Shown here: piece after piece, positions 35,728 to 46,087 of the stretch
Layout: every line of letters begins with the position of its first letter
Position numbering within the stretch: position 1 is the stretch's first letter
DNA from: Alcanivorax sp. REN37
GTDB lineage: Bacteria > Pseudomonadota > Gammaproteobacteria > Pseudomonadales > Alcanivoracaceae
Assembly (NCBI RefSeq): GCF_041102775.1
Contig: NZ_JBGCUO010000001.1
Coordinates: 1,178,001 to 1,242,000 of the forward strand
Direction: 5' to 3'
DNA length: 64,000 nt
Notes under the pieces: generated by a model
What the model saw: the letters and a program-made list of their open reading frames with translations, nothing else
What the model was told of the DNA's origin: nothing
The model's database searches: none
Made by a program: the position numbers and the translations under genes

Positions 35728-35877
35728 GATTGGGTGCTCCAGAAGGCGAGGGCGCACATTTTAGTGCCGGCCTGCGCAAATGACCACGCCTTGACAGCCA
35801 GATCAGGGTGTTCGCCTCGCTGGGGCGAAATATGGATAATGGCGCCGTCTTCGTGATCCCTGGACGGATACCCCGCC

Positions 35878-36948
35878 ATGACAGACTCTGCGCTTCCCGC
35901 TTTGGCCCTTGGCCGCCGCGTTGTTTCCCTGTTAGTACTGCTGCTGGCCAGCAGCTTAGCACTGGCGGCGCCGGTGGAACTGCCGGTGCCCGATCGCAGT
36001 GATGACGCGCGCACGGCCGTGCTCCGCCAAGCGATGCAACAGACCTTGGTGCGGCTGACCGGCAGCGCAACACCGCAGCAATGGAGCGAAACCGCGCCGA
36101 TGCTGGAAGCGCCGGAGCGCTGGGTGGCCCAGTTCGGCTACCTCGGCAAACCCGATGCGCTGGTGCTGCAGGTGCGTTTCGATGAGCAGGAACTACAACG
36201 TTCGCTGAGCGAAGCCGGGGTGCCGCTGTGGGGCAGCGCCCGTCCACCGGTCCAAATGTGGCTGACCTCTGACCGCGGCGATATCCACAGCGCCGAGGCT
36301 GACGATGATGCCTTCATCAGTGCCTTACGCCAGCGCGCTGCCTTCCGTGGCGTACTGCTCAGCTGGCCGAAAATGGACGGCACCGACCGCGAGCGTGTTA
36401 GCGCTGCAGACATCCGTGGTCGCTTCGATGCGCCGCTGCGTGCCGCCGCCGAACGCTACGGTGATGGTCCCGTGCTGGCGGCCACCTATTACCCCAATGG
36501 TCGCCCCAATCTGCGGTGGCGGCTGCTGAATGCCCAGGGTGACGTGGCGGGCGGCACCTTGGAGGCCGGCAATGGCACGGCGTTGGCAGAAAAACTGGCT
36601 GATGAAATTGCCGATCGCATGGCCAAGGTTTATGCCGTGCGTGCCGGTGAAGCCCAGACCCAACCGCTGCAGGTGCAGGGTGTGGGTGGGCTGGCGGAGT
36701 TTGCAGCACTGCGCAGCCTGGTCAGTGGTCAGGCCGGCGTGCGCGCGGTGGCGGTTGAGCGTCTCAAGGACGATTTGGTGCAGCTGCAAGTGGCGTTCTC
36801 CGGCAGTAGCGAACAGCTGCAGCGCATGCTGCTCGCCAGCGGTAAATTGCAGGCGTGCTCGCCGGCCTCTGGCGAGGCACCACTGCAGCCCGATGCCGAC
36901 CTGCTTGCCCCGGCACCGCTGCGGCTTTGCTGGCGCGCGCGAGGCTAA
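35878..36948 (+). CDS. DUF2066 exported protein
   Basis: A 356-residue protein with a signal peptide (VVSLLVLLLASSLALAAP) and DUF2066 features: QAMQQTLVRLTGS, WVAQFGYLG and LVLQVRFDEQELQRSLSEAG, then VPLWGSARPPVQMWL. The function is unestablished; the family is periplasmic. Its position between purM (divergent) and hda, only 3 bases before the latter, is the standard arrangement in Pseudomonas and Alcanivorax relatives. Confidence 0.85.
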   Translation: MTDSALPALALGRRVVSLLVLLLASSLALAAPVELPVPDRSDDARTAVLRQAMQQTLVRLTGSATPQQWSETAPMLEAPERWVAQFGYLGKPDALVLQVRFDEQELQRSLSEAGVPLWGSARPPVQMWLTSDRGDIHSAEADDDAFISALRQRAAFRGVLLSWPKMDGTDRERVSAADIRGRFDAPLRAAAERYGDGPVLAATYYPNGRPNLRWRLLNAQGDVAGGTLEAGNGTALAEKLADEIADRMAKVYAVRAGEAQTQPLQVQGVGGLAEFAALRSLVSGQAGVRAVAVERLKDDLVQLQVAFSGSSEQLQRMLLASGKLQACSPASGEAPLQPDADLLAPAPLRLCWRARG

Positions 36949-36951
36949 GCG

Positions 36952-37641
36952 ATGCCGTCACAACTGCCTCTGGCGCTGCGGGTACGTGAAGGTCTGACAC
37001 TGGACGGCTTCGTGGTGGGCAGCAATGGTCCGGCGGTGGCGCTGTTGGCCAGCTTGGCCGCCGGTGAACCGGGCCAGTTGTTTTTGCATGGCGAGCCGGG
37101 CTCCGGCCGCACTCATCTGTTGTCCGCGGCAGTGGTGGCCGCAGAGCAGGCCGGCCGCCGTGCTTGCCTGCTACCGGCCGCTGAACTGGCGCCGTTGCCG
37201 CCCGCGCTGCTGGAAGATTTCGACAGCTTCGATTTGGTGGCGGTCGACGATCTGCAGCATGTGGCCGGTGTGCGGGCCTGGGAAGAAGCGTTGTTCCATC
37301 TCTACAACCGCCTGATGGCAGCCGGCCGGGTGCTGATTTGCACCGCCGATCGACCGCCGACCCAGTGCGGTGTGCAGTTGCCGGACCTGTCCAGCCGCTT
37401 GGCGGCGGGCCCGGTATTCGCCCTGCACGGACTCTCCGATGATGATCTGGCGGCGCTGCTGCAGCAGCGCGCCGCCGCGCGTGGCCTGCGTTTGGGTGAG
37501 GGCGTGGCGAGCTTCATCATCCACCGTGGCCAGCGCTCGCCGGCGGCGTTGTTGGCCACCTTAAACCGGCTCGATGAGCATGCCTTGGCACGCCAGCGCC
37601 GATTGACGATTCCGCTGGTCAAGGAGGCGTTGGGCTGGTAG
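36952..37641 (+). CDS. hda: DnaA regulatory inactivator Hda
   Basis: A 229-residue DnaA-like AAA protein without the DNA-binding domain. The N-terminal clamp-binding motif QLPLALR docks on the beta sliding clamp. Walker A is degenerate, HGEPGSGRTHLL (Arg for Lys), as usual in Hda; Walker B is LVAVDDLQ; sensor and Arg finger follow in PDLSSRLAAGPVFAL. It stimulates hydrolysis of DnaA-ATP after initiation. Translated directly after DUF2066. Confidence 0.93.
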   Translation: MPSQLPLALRVREGLTLDGFVVGSNGPAVALLASLAAGEPGQLFLHGEPGSGRTHLLSAAVVAAEQAGRRACLLPAAELAPLPPALLEDFDSFDLVAVDDLQHVAGVRAWEEALFHLYNRLMAAGRVLICTADRPPTQCGVQLPDLSSRLAAGPVFALHGLSDDDLAALLQQRAAARGLRLGEGVASFIIHRGQRSPAALLATLNRLDEHALARQRRLTIPLVKEALGW

Positions 37642-37849
37642 AAAAATACCTCTGCTGCCGGTGTTGGCGGGGTTCGTGACGCCCCGTGGAAAGGCAGCCC
37701 TAGGCCGGGGTAACGGCTTTTTTTCCGGGTGGATATGCACGATGGCGCTTCAGCGCGAGCACAGACCTTCATCAAGAAAGGGCTCGCAGTGCTGGGTCGA
37801 CTGTCGACATAAAAAATAAAAGTGACGGGCTTGGGCCCGGGAGAACACT

Positions 37850-40800
37850 ATGTTGTCTCGCAAGTTGCGCCCGCTGTGTGCAGGGGTGCTGCTGTGCTTT
37901 GGTACCGGGGTCCAAGCAGCGGTCATTGACGTGACCACGCTGGAAGATGGCTCTCTTGCTGAGCAATGCTCACTGCGTGATGCGTTCAAGGCGGTCAGCA
38001 CCCACGCTGCCGTCAACGGCTGTGCCGCCGGCACCGGCCAAGACACCATCCGCGTGGTGGCCGGACAAACCTACACCCTCAGCGAGGGCGCTTTGGTGCT
38101 CGGTGGTCAGACCGGCCAGCGTCCCGAACTCGATGAGGACGGCGAGCAGAAGCTTGATGAACATGGCGAGCCGGTGTTCATCGAATACGATGTCTCGCCC
38201 CGCCTGAAGCTGGAAGTCACCACTCCAGCCAGTACCGATCCCGATTACCGTCAGCCCGCCACCTTGGTTGCTGCCGCCGCTGACCGCGTGTTGCAGATCA
38301 AACTCGATGCCGAGATCGAGCTGAAAGGGCTGGTGCTCAAGGGCGGTGATGCGCGTGCCCTGACCCCGCCCCATGGCGGCCTGATCTACGCTGAGGGCAG
38401 TGTGCGGGGCACCACCCTGGAACTACTGGACGGCCAAGCGGAGCAGGGTGGTGCCCTGTTCCTGGAAAAAAATGCTGGGCTGCGCCTGTCCGATGCGCTG
38501 CTGGTAGGCAACCACGCCGATGCCGCCGGTGGCGCGGTGGCGGTGGGCGATGACTACCGCGGTACCGTGCAGCTTGAAAAGGTGTTTGCCAGCGATAACC
38601 ACAGCGGCACTGACGGCGGTGTGCTGCATTTGGCCGGCGACAACGTCACGCTGGTGATCGGCAATGCCACATTCTGGAACAACCAAGCGACAACCGGCGG
38701 CGCTGTGATCCACTTCGGTGAAGTGGAGAACCAGCAGCGGATGGCGATGCTCAACGTCACGCTGGCGCAGAACCAAGGCCCGGCGCTGCACATGGACGGC
38801 TCCGGCGACAACGATCTGATCGCCAACAGCTTCATCGGCGGGAATGGCCAGGCTGATTGCAGTGGTGCCGGCATCGCCGATCTGACCGCCGTGTTCTCGG
38901 TGGTCGGCCCCAGTTGCCCGCAGTCTAGCGACCTCTATACCGCAGCAGTGAACCGCCCCGGCGGCCAGAACCTCTCTGCCGCCGCCACTATGCTCGCGCT
39001 GAGCAACAGCGACGGCGCATGCCCGGATGATGGCAGCCTGTGCCAACCGATCCGTTCTGATGACGGCGAATGGCGGCCTGGTTTCTTGCCCAACGACACG
39101 CTGGATCCGCTCACGGCTAACCAACCGACGCTGCTTGATGCGGGCAGTGACGAATCCGACATTCGCTACAGCTGCAACGGTGACGACCAGCGTGGCAAGC
39201 CGCGCGCAGATCGCTGCGATGCCGGGGCGTTCCAATTTCAGCGCGCCAGCGGCATGCCCGACAACATCCGCGTGGTGATGGGCGAGAGCACAGTGCTGGA
39301 CGTGGTCGCCAATGATCTCGGCGATACCCGCATCGACTGCGCCAACTTGTCGCCGTGCATCTGGGTGGAGCGGCAGTCCGGCCGGGCAGTGACCATCGTC
39401 GGTGAGGTGGATGATGACGGTTACCCGACGCTGCGTTACACCCCGCACGAGCGCTTCCATGGCCGTGATGATTTCGAATATCTGATCGACCGCCGCGCCT
39501 TCATCGGCCGCACCTTTTCCGACCGTGATGTGGGCGCACGGGTGAACATCACCTCCGAACCGGCCACCGGTATGACCCGCAGTAAGAGCGTCGGCAGCCT
39601 CGGCGCATTGTGGTTGCTGGCGGCGCCGCTAGCGCTGTTGCGCCGACGGCGGTTGGCTGCCTTGGTGGCCACGTTAATGGCAGTGGGCACTGCCGGTGCG
39701 GCGGAAATTACCGTCAACAGCACTGATGACGAAGTGGATTGGACGCCGCAAGCCGGCGTCTGCACGCTGCGCCAAGCGATCTATGCCGCGCTGGACAAGT
39801 TTCCAAACAGTACTGGTTGTGCCAGCGGTCAAACCGGCAGCGACACCATCAAGTTGCCGGAAGGCACCATCACCTTGGCCGGTGTGCCGCTGCTGGTGGA
39901 GCCGGCCAACGCGCTGGTCATTGAGGGCGTCAGCCCGGAAAAGACCATCATCGATGCCGGCCAGCTGTCGCGAATTATGGAAAACCGCAGTAGCGTTACG
40001 CTGCGCAACCTCACCCTGCGCAACGGCAATGCCGGCAATGGCAACGGCGGCGCGGTGCTAGCGTTGGCCGGGCTGACCATGGAAAACGTGGTGCTGGAAC
40101 ACCACCGTGCCCAGCGCGGCGGGGCCATTTACCTTGGTGGCCAGAGCGTCACGCTGACGCTGGCCAATATCCACGCCCATCACAACCAGGCGCAGCTCGA
40201 TGGCGGTGTGCTCAGTAGCATGGCGCAGACGCTGGAGCATCGCATCGCCATCACCGCTGCTACCTTCTCCGACAACCGTGCTGCCAACGGTAGCGGTGGC
40301 GCGCTGGATCTGAACGTGCCCTACGGCCGTGGTAACGGACGGCTGACGGTGTCGAACAGCGTGTTTCTGCGCAATCAGAGCGCTACCGGCGGTTCCGCCA
40401 TCGATTTTGAGCACCTGGCGGTGTCCACCAACCTGACGCACCTGACGGTGCTGGACAACACCGGCGGCAGCGGCGCCTTTGAGCTCGGCAATGTGGCGTT
40501 GAGTGACCAGGATGGCAGCGAGCTGTCGGTGTCGATTCGCATCGGTAACTCAATTTATGCCAACCCGTCCGACAGCTGCGGCACCGGTAACCGCCAGTTC
40601 AAGGCCAGTGGTCATAACCTGTTTGTTGGTCACCACGCCAGTTGTGAGCAGTGGGTCGATCCGGCCGCCAGCAGCACGCCGCCGGCGAATACCAACACCT
40701 TCGGTGGCAACCTTGCCGCCATCCGCGCAGCACTGAACGGCGGCGTGCTGACCACCTCGCAGGACGTGCAGAAATTCCAGGTGCCGTTCCTGCCGATCAC

Positions 40801-41962
40801 GGATCTGGCATTCACCGATATCCTTGATGTCGGCAACAACGACGACGAAGTGACGGCGGATTCCAGCCAGCCGCTGCGCTGTTTGCGGGTGGACCAGCGC
40901 GGTGCGCCGCGTCCTGCCGGTGACGGCTGTGACCGCGGTGCTTATGAGCTGCAGGTCACTACGACGCCGGACATGGAAGGCAGCAACGCGCGGCGCGTGA
41001 CCCGCACCGTGTATCTGGATGTGCTGCCGCCGGCGATCCCAGGCGACGATTACCGCTGGCGTACCGGCTCGCTGACACTGGAGAAAGTGGCGGGTGATGC
41101 GGAGCTGGAAGATACCCTCGGTACCGCCTATGTGCGGCAGCGCCGGCTGAGTGACGACGATCAGTTCTTCCAAGGCTATGACGAGGTCATCCTGTCCGAC
41201 GAGCACGGTGTGGTGCACGAATTCAGCGTGGCCGACATTGATCTGCCGGACCGTATTTGCGGCGAGGGCCTCAATACCGATGGCAGCGCCAACAAGCCGG
41301 CCGGCAGCGATGCACTGGATGACGATTGCATCGTGGTGTATCGGCTGGACCCGGAAATCTACCGGCCGAGCCAAGTGCAGTGTGATGCGCTGCCGTTCAC
41401 CGACCACTTCCGCTACAGCCTGACGGCGCAGAAATTCACCCTTGGCCCGGTGATTCCCGATGCGGAGGACGAAGAGCGCGAAGTGATCTGGGAGCCGGGC
41501 GCGACCATTACCCGCAGCGGGCTGGTGACGGTGACGGTGGACAACCGCGCGCCGCTGCTGCCGCGCGAGAGCATCAGCCGCCACATCCAGCCGGGCGGCC
41601 GGGTCACCATTGACCTGCGTGCCGCTGGTGTGCAGGACACCGACGGTGTGTTGACCGAACTCAAGCTCACCAAGGAGCCGATGACCGCCGCACGTGATGA
41701 AAATCGCAAGGTGCTGGGCACCGGCATCATCCTTGACCCGGATGCCATGACCGTCACCTATGTGCACGGCGACGTCAGCAAGAATTTCACTGATCGCTTC
41801 GAACTGCGGGTGGTGGACGACTGCGGCGATGGCGTCATGGTGCCGATCACCATCACCTTTCCCCGTGATCACGGTGCCGGTGGCGAACTGCACAAGAAAG
41901 TCGGCAGTGGCAGCCTAGCGGTGCTCGGTTTGTTGCTGCTGGCAGCGATCCGCCGCCGCTGA
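37850..41962 (+). CDS. Giant double CSLREA-type surface protein, apparent fusion
   Basis: The 1370-residue protein is two similar halves. Each begins with an exported N-terminus leading to a CSLREA-like box (EQCSLRDAFKAV near residue 40; GVCTLRQAIYAAL near residue 637), then a right-handed beta-helix-like repeat region with GGA-rich turns. Each half ends in a hydrophobic helix plus Arg cluster: SVGSLGALWLLAAPLALLRR near 580-598 and SGSLAVLGLLLLAAIRRR at the C-terminus, the form of GlyGly-CTERM-type sorting signals. Directly after the internal signal comes a signal-peptide-like ALVATLMAVGTAGA. The second half also has a cadherin-like/Ig-like end. Likely cell-surface adhesin or exported protein. 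Confidence 0.8.
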   Translation: MLSRKLRPLCAGVLLCFGTGVQAAVIDVTTLEDGSLAEQCSLRDAFKAVSTHAAVNGCAAGTGQDTIRVVAGQTYTLSEGALVLGGQTGQRPELDEDGEQKLDEHGEPVFIEYDVSPRLKLEVTTPASTDPDYRQPATLVAAAADRVLQIKLDAEIELKGLVLKGGDARALTPPHGGLIYAEGSVRGTTLELLDGQAEQGGALFLEKNAGLRLSDALLVGNHADAAGGAVAVGDDYRGTVQLEKVFASDNHSGTDGGVLHLAGDNVTLVIGNATFWNNQATTGGAVIHFGEVENQQRMAMLNVTLAQNQGPALHMDGSGDNDLIANSFIGGNGQADCSGAGIADLTAVFSVVGPSCPQSSDLYTAAVNRPGGQNLSAAATMLALSNSDGACPDDGSLCQPIRSDDGEWRPGFLPNDTLDPLTANQPTLLDAGSDESDIRYSCNGDDQRGKPRADRCDAGAFQFQRASGMPDNIRVVMGESTVLDVVANDLGDTRIDCANLSPCIWVERQSGRAVTIVGEVDDDGYPTLRYTPHERFHGRDDFEYLIDRRAFIGRTFSDRDVGARVNITSEPATGMTRSKSVGSLGALWLLAAPLALLRRRRLAALVATLMAVGTAGAAEITVNSTDDEVDWTPQAGVCTLRQAIYAALDKFPNSTGCASGQTGSDTIKLPEGTITLAGVPLLVEPANALVIEGVSPEKTIIDAGQLSRIMENRSSVTLRNLTLRNGNAGNGNGGAVLALAGLTMENVVLEHHRAQRGGAIYLGGQSVTLTLANIHAHHNQAQLDGGVLSSMAQTLEHRIAITAATFSDNRAANGSGGALDLNVPYGRGNGRLTVSNSVFLRNQSATGGSAIDFEHLAVSTNLTHLTVLDNTGGSGAFELGNVALSDQDGSELSVSIRIGNSIYANPSDSCGTGNRQFKASGHNLFVGHHASCEQWVDPAASSTPPANTNTFGGNLAAIRAALNGGVLTTSQDVQKFQVPFLPITDLAFTDILDVGNNDDEVTADSSQPLRCLRVDQRGAPRPAGDGCDRGAYELQVTTTPDMEGSNARRVTRTVYLDVLPPAIPGDDYRWRTGSLTLEKVAGDAELEDTLGTAYVRQRRLSDDDQFFQGYDEVILSDEHGVVHEFSVADIDLPDRICGEGLNTDGSANKPAGSDALDDDCIVVYRLDPEIYRPSQVQCDALPFTDHFRYSLTAQKFTLGPVIPDAEDEEREVIWEPGATITRSGLVTVTVDNRAPLLPRESISRHIQPGGRVTIDLRAAGVQDTDGVLTELKLTKEPMTAARDENRKVLGTGIILDPDAMTVTYVHGDVSKNFTDRFELRVVDDCGDGVMVPITITFPRDHGAGGELHKKVGSGSLAVLGLLLLAAIRRR

Positions 41963-42112
41963 TCATCCGCCTCCGGCGGCACCGCTGCCGGAGCGCTGTC
42001 TCACCGCCCGCGTGGCAAATGCTTTACACTCCCTGCACGTCCGGCCGGCTGGCTGCCGGGGCGGACAACAGTATTGTTCCGCAGGCGGCGCGCGCCGCGA
42101 AAAGGAGAAAGC

Positions 42113-43513
42113 ATGAACACGTCGTCCGAGTGGGATCTGGTAGTCATTGGCAGTGGCCCGGCGGGTGAGGCGGCCTCGATGCGTGCTGCCAAGGGCGGTT
42201 TGCGGGTGGCCATGGTGGAAGGGCTGCCCAAGGTTGGCGGCAACTGTACCCACCTCGGCACCATCCCCTCCAAGGCGCTGCGCCACCAGGTGCGCCAAGT
42301 AGTGCGCCACCATCGCAACCCGGTGCTGCAAAGCATTACTGAACTGCCGCAGGCCATGGAATGGCCAAACCTGATCGAGCGCATCACCGATGTGATTGCC
42401 TCGCAGGTGCAGGTGCGTTCCGGATTCTATTTCCGTAACCGGGTGAAGGTGTTCACTGGCCACGGCTCGATCATGGCGCCGGGTAAGGTGCGGGTGGAGG
42501 ACGACCAGGGGCGCGAATGGGTGCTGGAAACTCGCGATATTCTGCTTGCCACGGGCTCGCGTCCGTACCATCCGGAGAACGTGGATTTCTCTCATCCGCG
42601 CGTGTACGACAGCGACACCATCCTGTCCATGAGCCATACCCCGCGCAATATCATCATCTATGGCGCCGGGGTGATTGGCTGTGAGTACGCCAGTATTTTC
42701 ACCGGCCTCGGCATGCGTGTGGATCTGGTCAACAGCCGCGAGCACCTGCTCGACTTCATGGACACCGAGATTTCCGATGCCCTCAGTTACCACCTGCGCG
42801 AGCAGGGCGTGACCATCCGCCATGGCGAGGAATACATCGCGGTGGAACCCGATGAAGAGGGCGTCACCTTGATTCTCAAATCCGGCAAGCGGCTGCGGGC
42901 CGATGCGTTGCTGTGGTCCAACGGTCGCAGTGGCAACTCGCAGCAGTTGGGGCTGGAGAACGTCGGCTTGGAAGCCAATAGCCGCGGCCAGCTGGCGGTG
43001 GATGAGCGCTACCAGACGGCGGTGCCGGGTGTGTACGCGGTGGGTGATTTGATCGGTTGGCCATCACTGGCCAGCGCGTCCTACGATCAGGGCCGCTTCT
43101 GTGCCGGCATGATCTGCGGTGAAGAAGAACAGCAGGTGCGCCACGTGCCCACCGGCATTTACACCATTCCCGGCATCAGCTCGATCGGGCCCACCGAACA
43201 TGAGCTGACCGAAGCCAAGATTCCCTATGAAGTGGGGCAGGCGTTCTTTAAAAACCTGGCTCGAGCGCAGATCACCGGCGAGCGCGCCGGCATGCTCAAG
43301 TTGTTGTTCCACCGCGATACGCTGGAGCTACTCGGCATCCACTGTTTCGGCTATCAGGCCACCGAGATTGTCCACGTCGGTCAGGCGGTGATGTCGCAGC
43401 CGGCGCCACACAACAGCATCGAGTACTTCATCAAAACCACCTTCAACTATCCGACCATGGCGGAAGCCTATCGGGTGGCGGCCATCAACGGGCTTAACCG
43501 TTTGCGCCGCTGA
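42113..43513 (+). CDS. sthA: Soluble pyridine nucleotide transhydrogenase
   Basis: The ATG at 42113 follows AAAGGAG. The 466-residue flavoprotein has an FAD site [13 protein letters not shown], the segment [18 protein letters not shown] in which the second redox cysteine is replaced as in E. coli SthA, an NAD(P) fold [20 protein letters not shown], and a C-terminal dimerisation domain. It interconverts NADPH and NADH, chiefly dissipating excess NADPH. Length normal. Confidence 0.95.
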   Translation: MNTSSEWDLVVIGSGPAGEAASMRAAKGGLRVAMVEGLPKVGGNCTHLGTIPSKALRHQVRQVVRHHRNPVLQSITELPQAMEWPNLIERITDVIASQVQVRSGFYFRNRVKVFTGHGSIMAPGKVRVEDDQGREWVLETRDILLATGSRPYHPENVDFSHPRVYDSDTILSMSHTPRNIIIYGAGVIGCEYASIFTGLGMRVDLVNSREHLLDFMDTEISDALSYHLREQGVTIRHGEEYIAVEPDEEGVTLILKSGKRLRADALLWSNGRSGNSQQLGLENVGLEANSRGQLAVDERYQTAVPGVYAVGDLIGWPSLASASYDQGRFCAGMICGEEEQQVRHVPTGIYTIPGISSIGPTEHELTEAKIPYEVGQAFFKNLARAQITGERAGMLKLLFHRDTLELLGIHCFGYQATEIVHVGQAVMSQPAPHNSIEYFIKTTFNYPTMAEAYRVAAINGLNRLRR

Positions 43514-43516
43514 GCT

Positions 43517-44077
43517 TCAGCCGCCGTACTCCTCGCGGGTGCGGCGGCTGTCATCCGGGGACTTGCGCAGCAGTACATAGGTGGCGCCAGTACCCCCGTG
43601 GGGCGGCTTGGCACTGTGCCAAGCCAGCACCAGATCCGCTTCCAACATCCAATGCATTACATGGCTTTTCATGCGGCCGTTGCCTTTGCCGTGGGTGATC
43701 AGCAGCGTGCGCAGACCATGGCGGAAGCTGTGGGTGAGGAAATCATGCACCATCACCCGCGCATCACGGGTGGTGATGCGGTGCAGGTCGAGCCGCGCCT
43801 GGATCTCGTACTTGCCGAGCCGTAGTTTGCGGTACACGCCTTCCTGCACACCGTTCTTCTTCTCACCGACAATATCCAGTGGCCCCACTTCCGGCACCGC
43901 GTCAGGCAGCGTCAGCGGGTTGCTGTCGCGCTGGGGCCGAGCGATGGCGGCATCGCGGCGTGCCAACTGGGCGAGATCGGGCCTCGAACGGCGTGGGGAT
44001 TCGATTTGGTCGGACGCCGGCAGTGGCCGCACATCGCTCATTTCAGCCTGGAACAGGGATAGCTCCTGCTTGCTCAT
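43517..44077 (-). CDS. smrA: Smr-domain protein
   Basis: A 186-residue protein with an unstructured N-terminal third and a C-terminal Smr domain: LDLHRITTRDARVMVHDFL (the LDLH motif) and LLITHGKGNGRMKSHVMHW (the HGxG motif). Smr domains nick nucleic acids, and stand-alone proteins such as SmrB cleave mRNA at collided ribosomes. The exact target here is inferred. It is convergent to sthA with a gap of only 3 bases. Confidence 0.88.
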   Translation of the reverse strand: MSKQELSLFQAEMSDVRPLPASDQIESPRRSRPDLAQLARRDAAIARPQRDSNPLTLPDAVPEVGPLDIVGEKKNGVQEGVYRKLRLGKYEIQARLDLHRITTRDARVMVHDFLTHSFRHGLRTLLITHGKGNGRMKSHVMHWMLEADLVLAWHSAKPPHGGTGATYVLLRKSPDDSRRTREEYGG

Positions 44078-44202
44078 CGGGCGCCTCCAGCTGCCGGGGA
44101 ATGACGTTTCCGATGGTAGCCAAAGCTGGCCATCACTGCATGGGAAAACAACGCAAATTCACGGCAACAGCGGTGCCGTGGCGCGGGCGGGGAGCGCTGC
44201 GG

Positions 44203-44226
44203 AAAAGCGGGGCCGAGCGGCCCCGC
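44203..44226 (-). terminator. Intrinsic terminator for small charged gene
   Basis: GCGGGGCC (44207-44214) and GGCCCCGC (44219-44226) form an 8-bp stem; reading leftward it is followed by TTTT. It lies 9 bases after the stop at 44236. Confidence 0.75.
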
Positions 44227-44235
44227 AGCAAGACG

Positions 44236-44403
44236 TCAGGAATGGTCATCCTTGCGTGGCCGGCGCGGTGCCGCGGCGGCTGCGGGGGAGTCATCCTGGT
44301 GGCGACGACGCTGCTCGTCCTTGCGCTGCTTGTGCTTGGCTGCGCGCGAATGGTTTTCGCTCCATTCCGCTTCGTCGTGGTCGTCAAAGTGACGGCGTCC
44401 CAT
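44236..44403 (-). CDS. Small highly charged protein, unknown function
   Basis: From the ATG at 44401-44403 this reads 55 residues, MGRRHFDDHDEAEWSENHSR, with alternating basic and acidic stretches (RKDEQRRRHQDD) and an Ala/Pro-rich end. It is likely disordered. A TTG seven codons earlier could also start it. The terminator just downstream supports a real transcript. I do not recognise a family. Confidence 0.5.
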   Translation of the reverse strand: MGRRHFDDHDEAEWSENHSRAAKHKQRKDEQRRRHQDDSPAAAAAPRRPRKDDHS

Positions 44404-44628
44404 AATCGTTCGAGCTCTTTCCAAGTGAAATGGTGGGTGGCGACCGGCCGCCGGGGCAGGTCCATTCGCCGGCGGGCGAACACCGCATTTTTAATCGGTT
44501 TGCAGGGGAAAGTCATCGCCTTTAGGTCGCTCGTCATTCCTGGGACTGATCTGTGTCAGCGGCGCTTTTCTGCTAGGCTCTCCTGATTTGTCGGGCGGCA
44601 CTCGGACGCGGCCCAGAGCGAGGCACAG

Positions 44629-46077
44629 GTGGACGCATTCATTGCGCATTGGTGGTACCTCTACGGTGCTGCTCAGGAACTGTTAGAGACGTACTGGCCC
44701 GGCATTGTGGCGGCGTCCGGTTTCGTGCTCGCGTTCCTGTTTTCCACCCACGCCATGCTGCACAAGCGCGAAGCGCGCTCCGCCGCCGCCTGGACCGGCT
44801 TGATCTGGCTGGTGCCGTTTATCGGCTCGCTGCTGTATGTGCTGATCGGCGTTAACCGGGTACAGCGCCGAGCTCATGAACTGGGTACGGTGTCGCTGGA
44901 GCTGATGGAGTTGTGCCCGACGGTGCAGCCGCGACCGGGCCCGCCGCATCAGCACTCGTTGGCCGAGCTTGGTAACCGTCTGACCGGGTTGCCGCTGCTG
45001 CCGGGCAACCATCTTGATGTCTATGAGGCCGGCGAAGCATTCGAACTGATGCTGAACGCGGTGGATGCAGCGCACCATTCGGTTTATCTCGCCACTTACA
45101 TCTTCGGCAACGACGCGGCTGGAAAACGGCTGATTGACGCGCTTGGTCGCGCCTGTCGCCGCGGCGTCAAAGTGCGGGTGCTGGTGGACGGCCTCGGTTC
45201 ACTGTATTCCTTCCCGACCGCCATGTGGCGGCTGCGTCATGCCGGAGTGCCGGCGGCGCGCTTCCTCTATTCCCTGTCGCCGCTGCGCATGAGCTACATG
45301 AACCTGCGCAACCACCGCAAGGTGATGGTGGTGGATGGTCAGCTGGGGTTCACCGGTGGCATGAACATCCGCGCCGGTTATCTGAAGCAGCCCGCCACCT
45401 TGCATGACGTGCACCTGAGCGTGGAAGGTCCGGTGGTGGAACATCTGCTCAAGAGCTTTGTAGCGGACTGGCAGTTCACCACCGGCGAGACGCTGGAAGC
45501 GGTGTACCGGGGCCCGTTCGGAGTTGGCACGGCCTTGGCGCGCGGTATTTCTGCTGGACCGGATTCCGATGTTGGCAAGCGCCGTTTGATCCTGCTGGCG
45601 GCGATCGGCTCAGCTCAGCGTGATGTGCGTATCGTGACGCCGTACTTCGTGCCGGACCAAGCGCTGCTCACTGCGCTCAGTTTGGCGGCGCTGCGTGGCG
45701 TACGTGTGCAAGTGGTGCTGCCGGAGCGCAATAATCTGCGGGTGGTGCAGTGGGCCTCCACCCATGTGCTGGATTGGCTGGTGCGTGATGGCGTGGAGCT
45801 GTATTTTTCCGCACCGCCGTTCGATCACGCCAAGCTGATGACGGTGGACAGTAGCTGGTCGTTGGTGGGTTCCGGCAACTGGGATGCGCGCAGCTTGCGA
45901 CTCAACTTTGAATTCGATTTGGAGTGCTACGGCGATGAAATGGCCGGCCGCCTGAACCGCTTGATTGACCGCCGCTTGGATCAAGCGCGCTTGGTGAGTT
46001 TGGCGGAATTGTGTGGTCAGTCCTATCTGCGCCGCCTGCGCAATGCGTTCTGTTATCTGCTCGAACCCTATCTCTGA
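44629..46077 (+). CDS. cls: Cardiolipin synthase (ClsA type)
   Basis: A 482-residue membrane enzyme starting with GTG. Two N-terminal membrane helices with the PLDc_N segment (AAWTGLIWLVPFIGSLLYVL) precede two phospholipase D domains with HKD motifs NHRKVMVVDGQLGFTGGMN and DHAKLMTVDSSWSLVGSGNWD. It joins two phosphatidylglycerols into cardiolipin in the inner membrane. Full length; the start matches the usual N-terminal anchor. Confidence 0.94.
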   Translation: MDAFIAHWWYLYGAAQELLETYWPGIVAASGFVLAFLFSTHAMLHKREARSAAAWTGLIWLVPFIGSLLYVLIGVNRVQRRAHELGTVSLELMELCPTVQPRPGPPHQHSLAELGNRLTGLPLLPGNHLDVYEAGEAFELMLNAVDAAHHSVYLATYIFGNDAAGKRLIDALGRACRRGVKVRVLVDGLGSLYSFPTAMWRLRHAGVPAARFLYSLSPLRMSYMNLRNHRKVMVVDGQLGFTGGMNIRAGYLKQPATLHDVHLSVEGPVVEHLLKSFVADWQFTTGETLEAVYRGPFGVGTALARGISAGPDSDVGKRRLILLAAIGSAQRDVRIVTPYFVPDQALLTALSLAALRGVRVQVVLPERNNLRVVQWASTHVLDWLVRDGVELYFSAPPFDHAKLMTVDSSWSLVGSGNWDARSLRLNFEFDLECYGDEMAGRLNRLIDRRLDQARLVSLAELCGQSYLRRLRNAFCYLLEPYL

Positions 46078-46087
46078 GGATCTCCCC

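Noticed and set aside
40550-41893. 447-codon minus-strand open frame opposite the CSLREA gene
   Set aside because: His/Val/Ala-rich shadow of a GC-rich gene on the other strand, as are several similarly long frames opposite cioA, purM and apbC.
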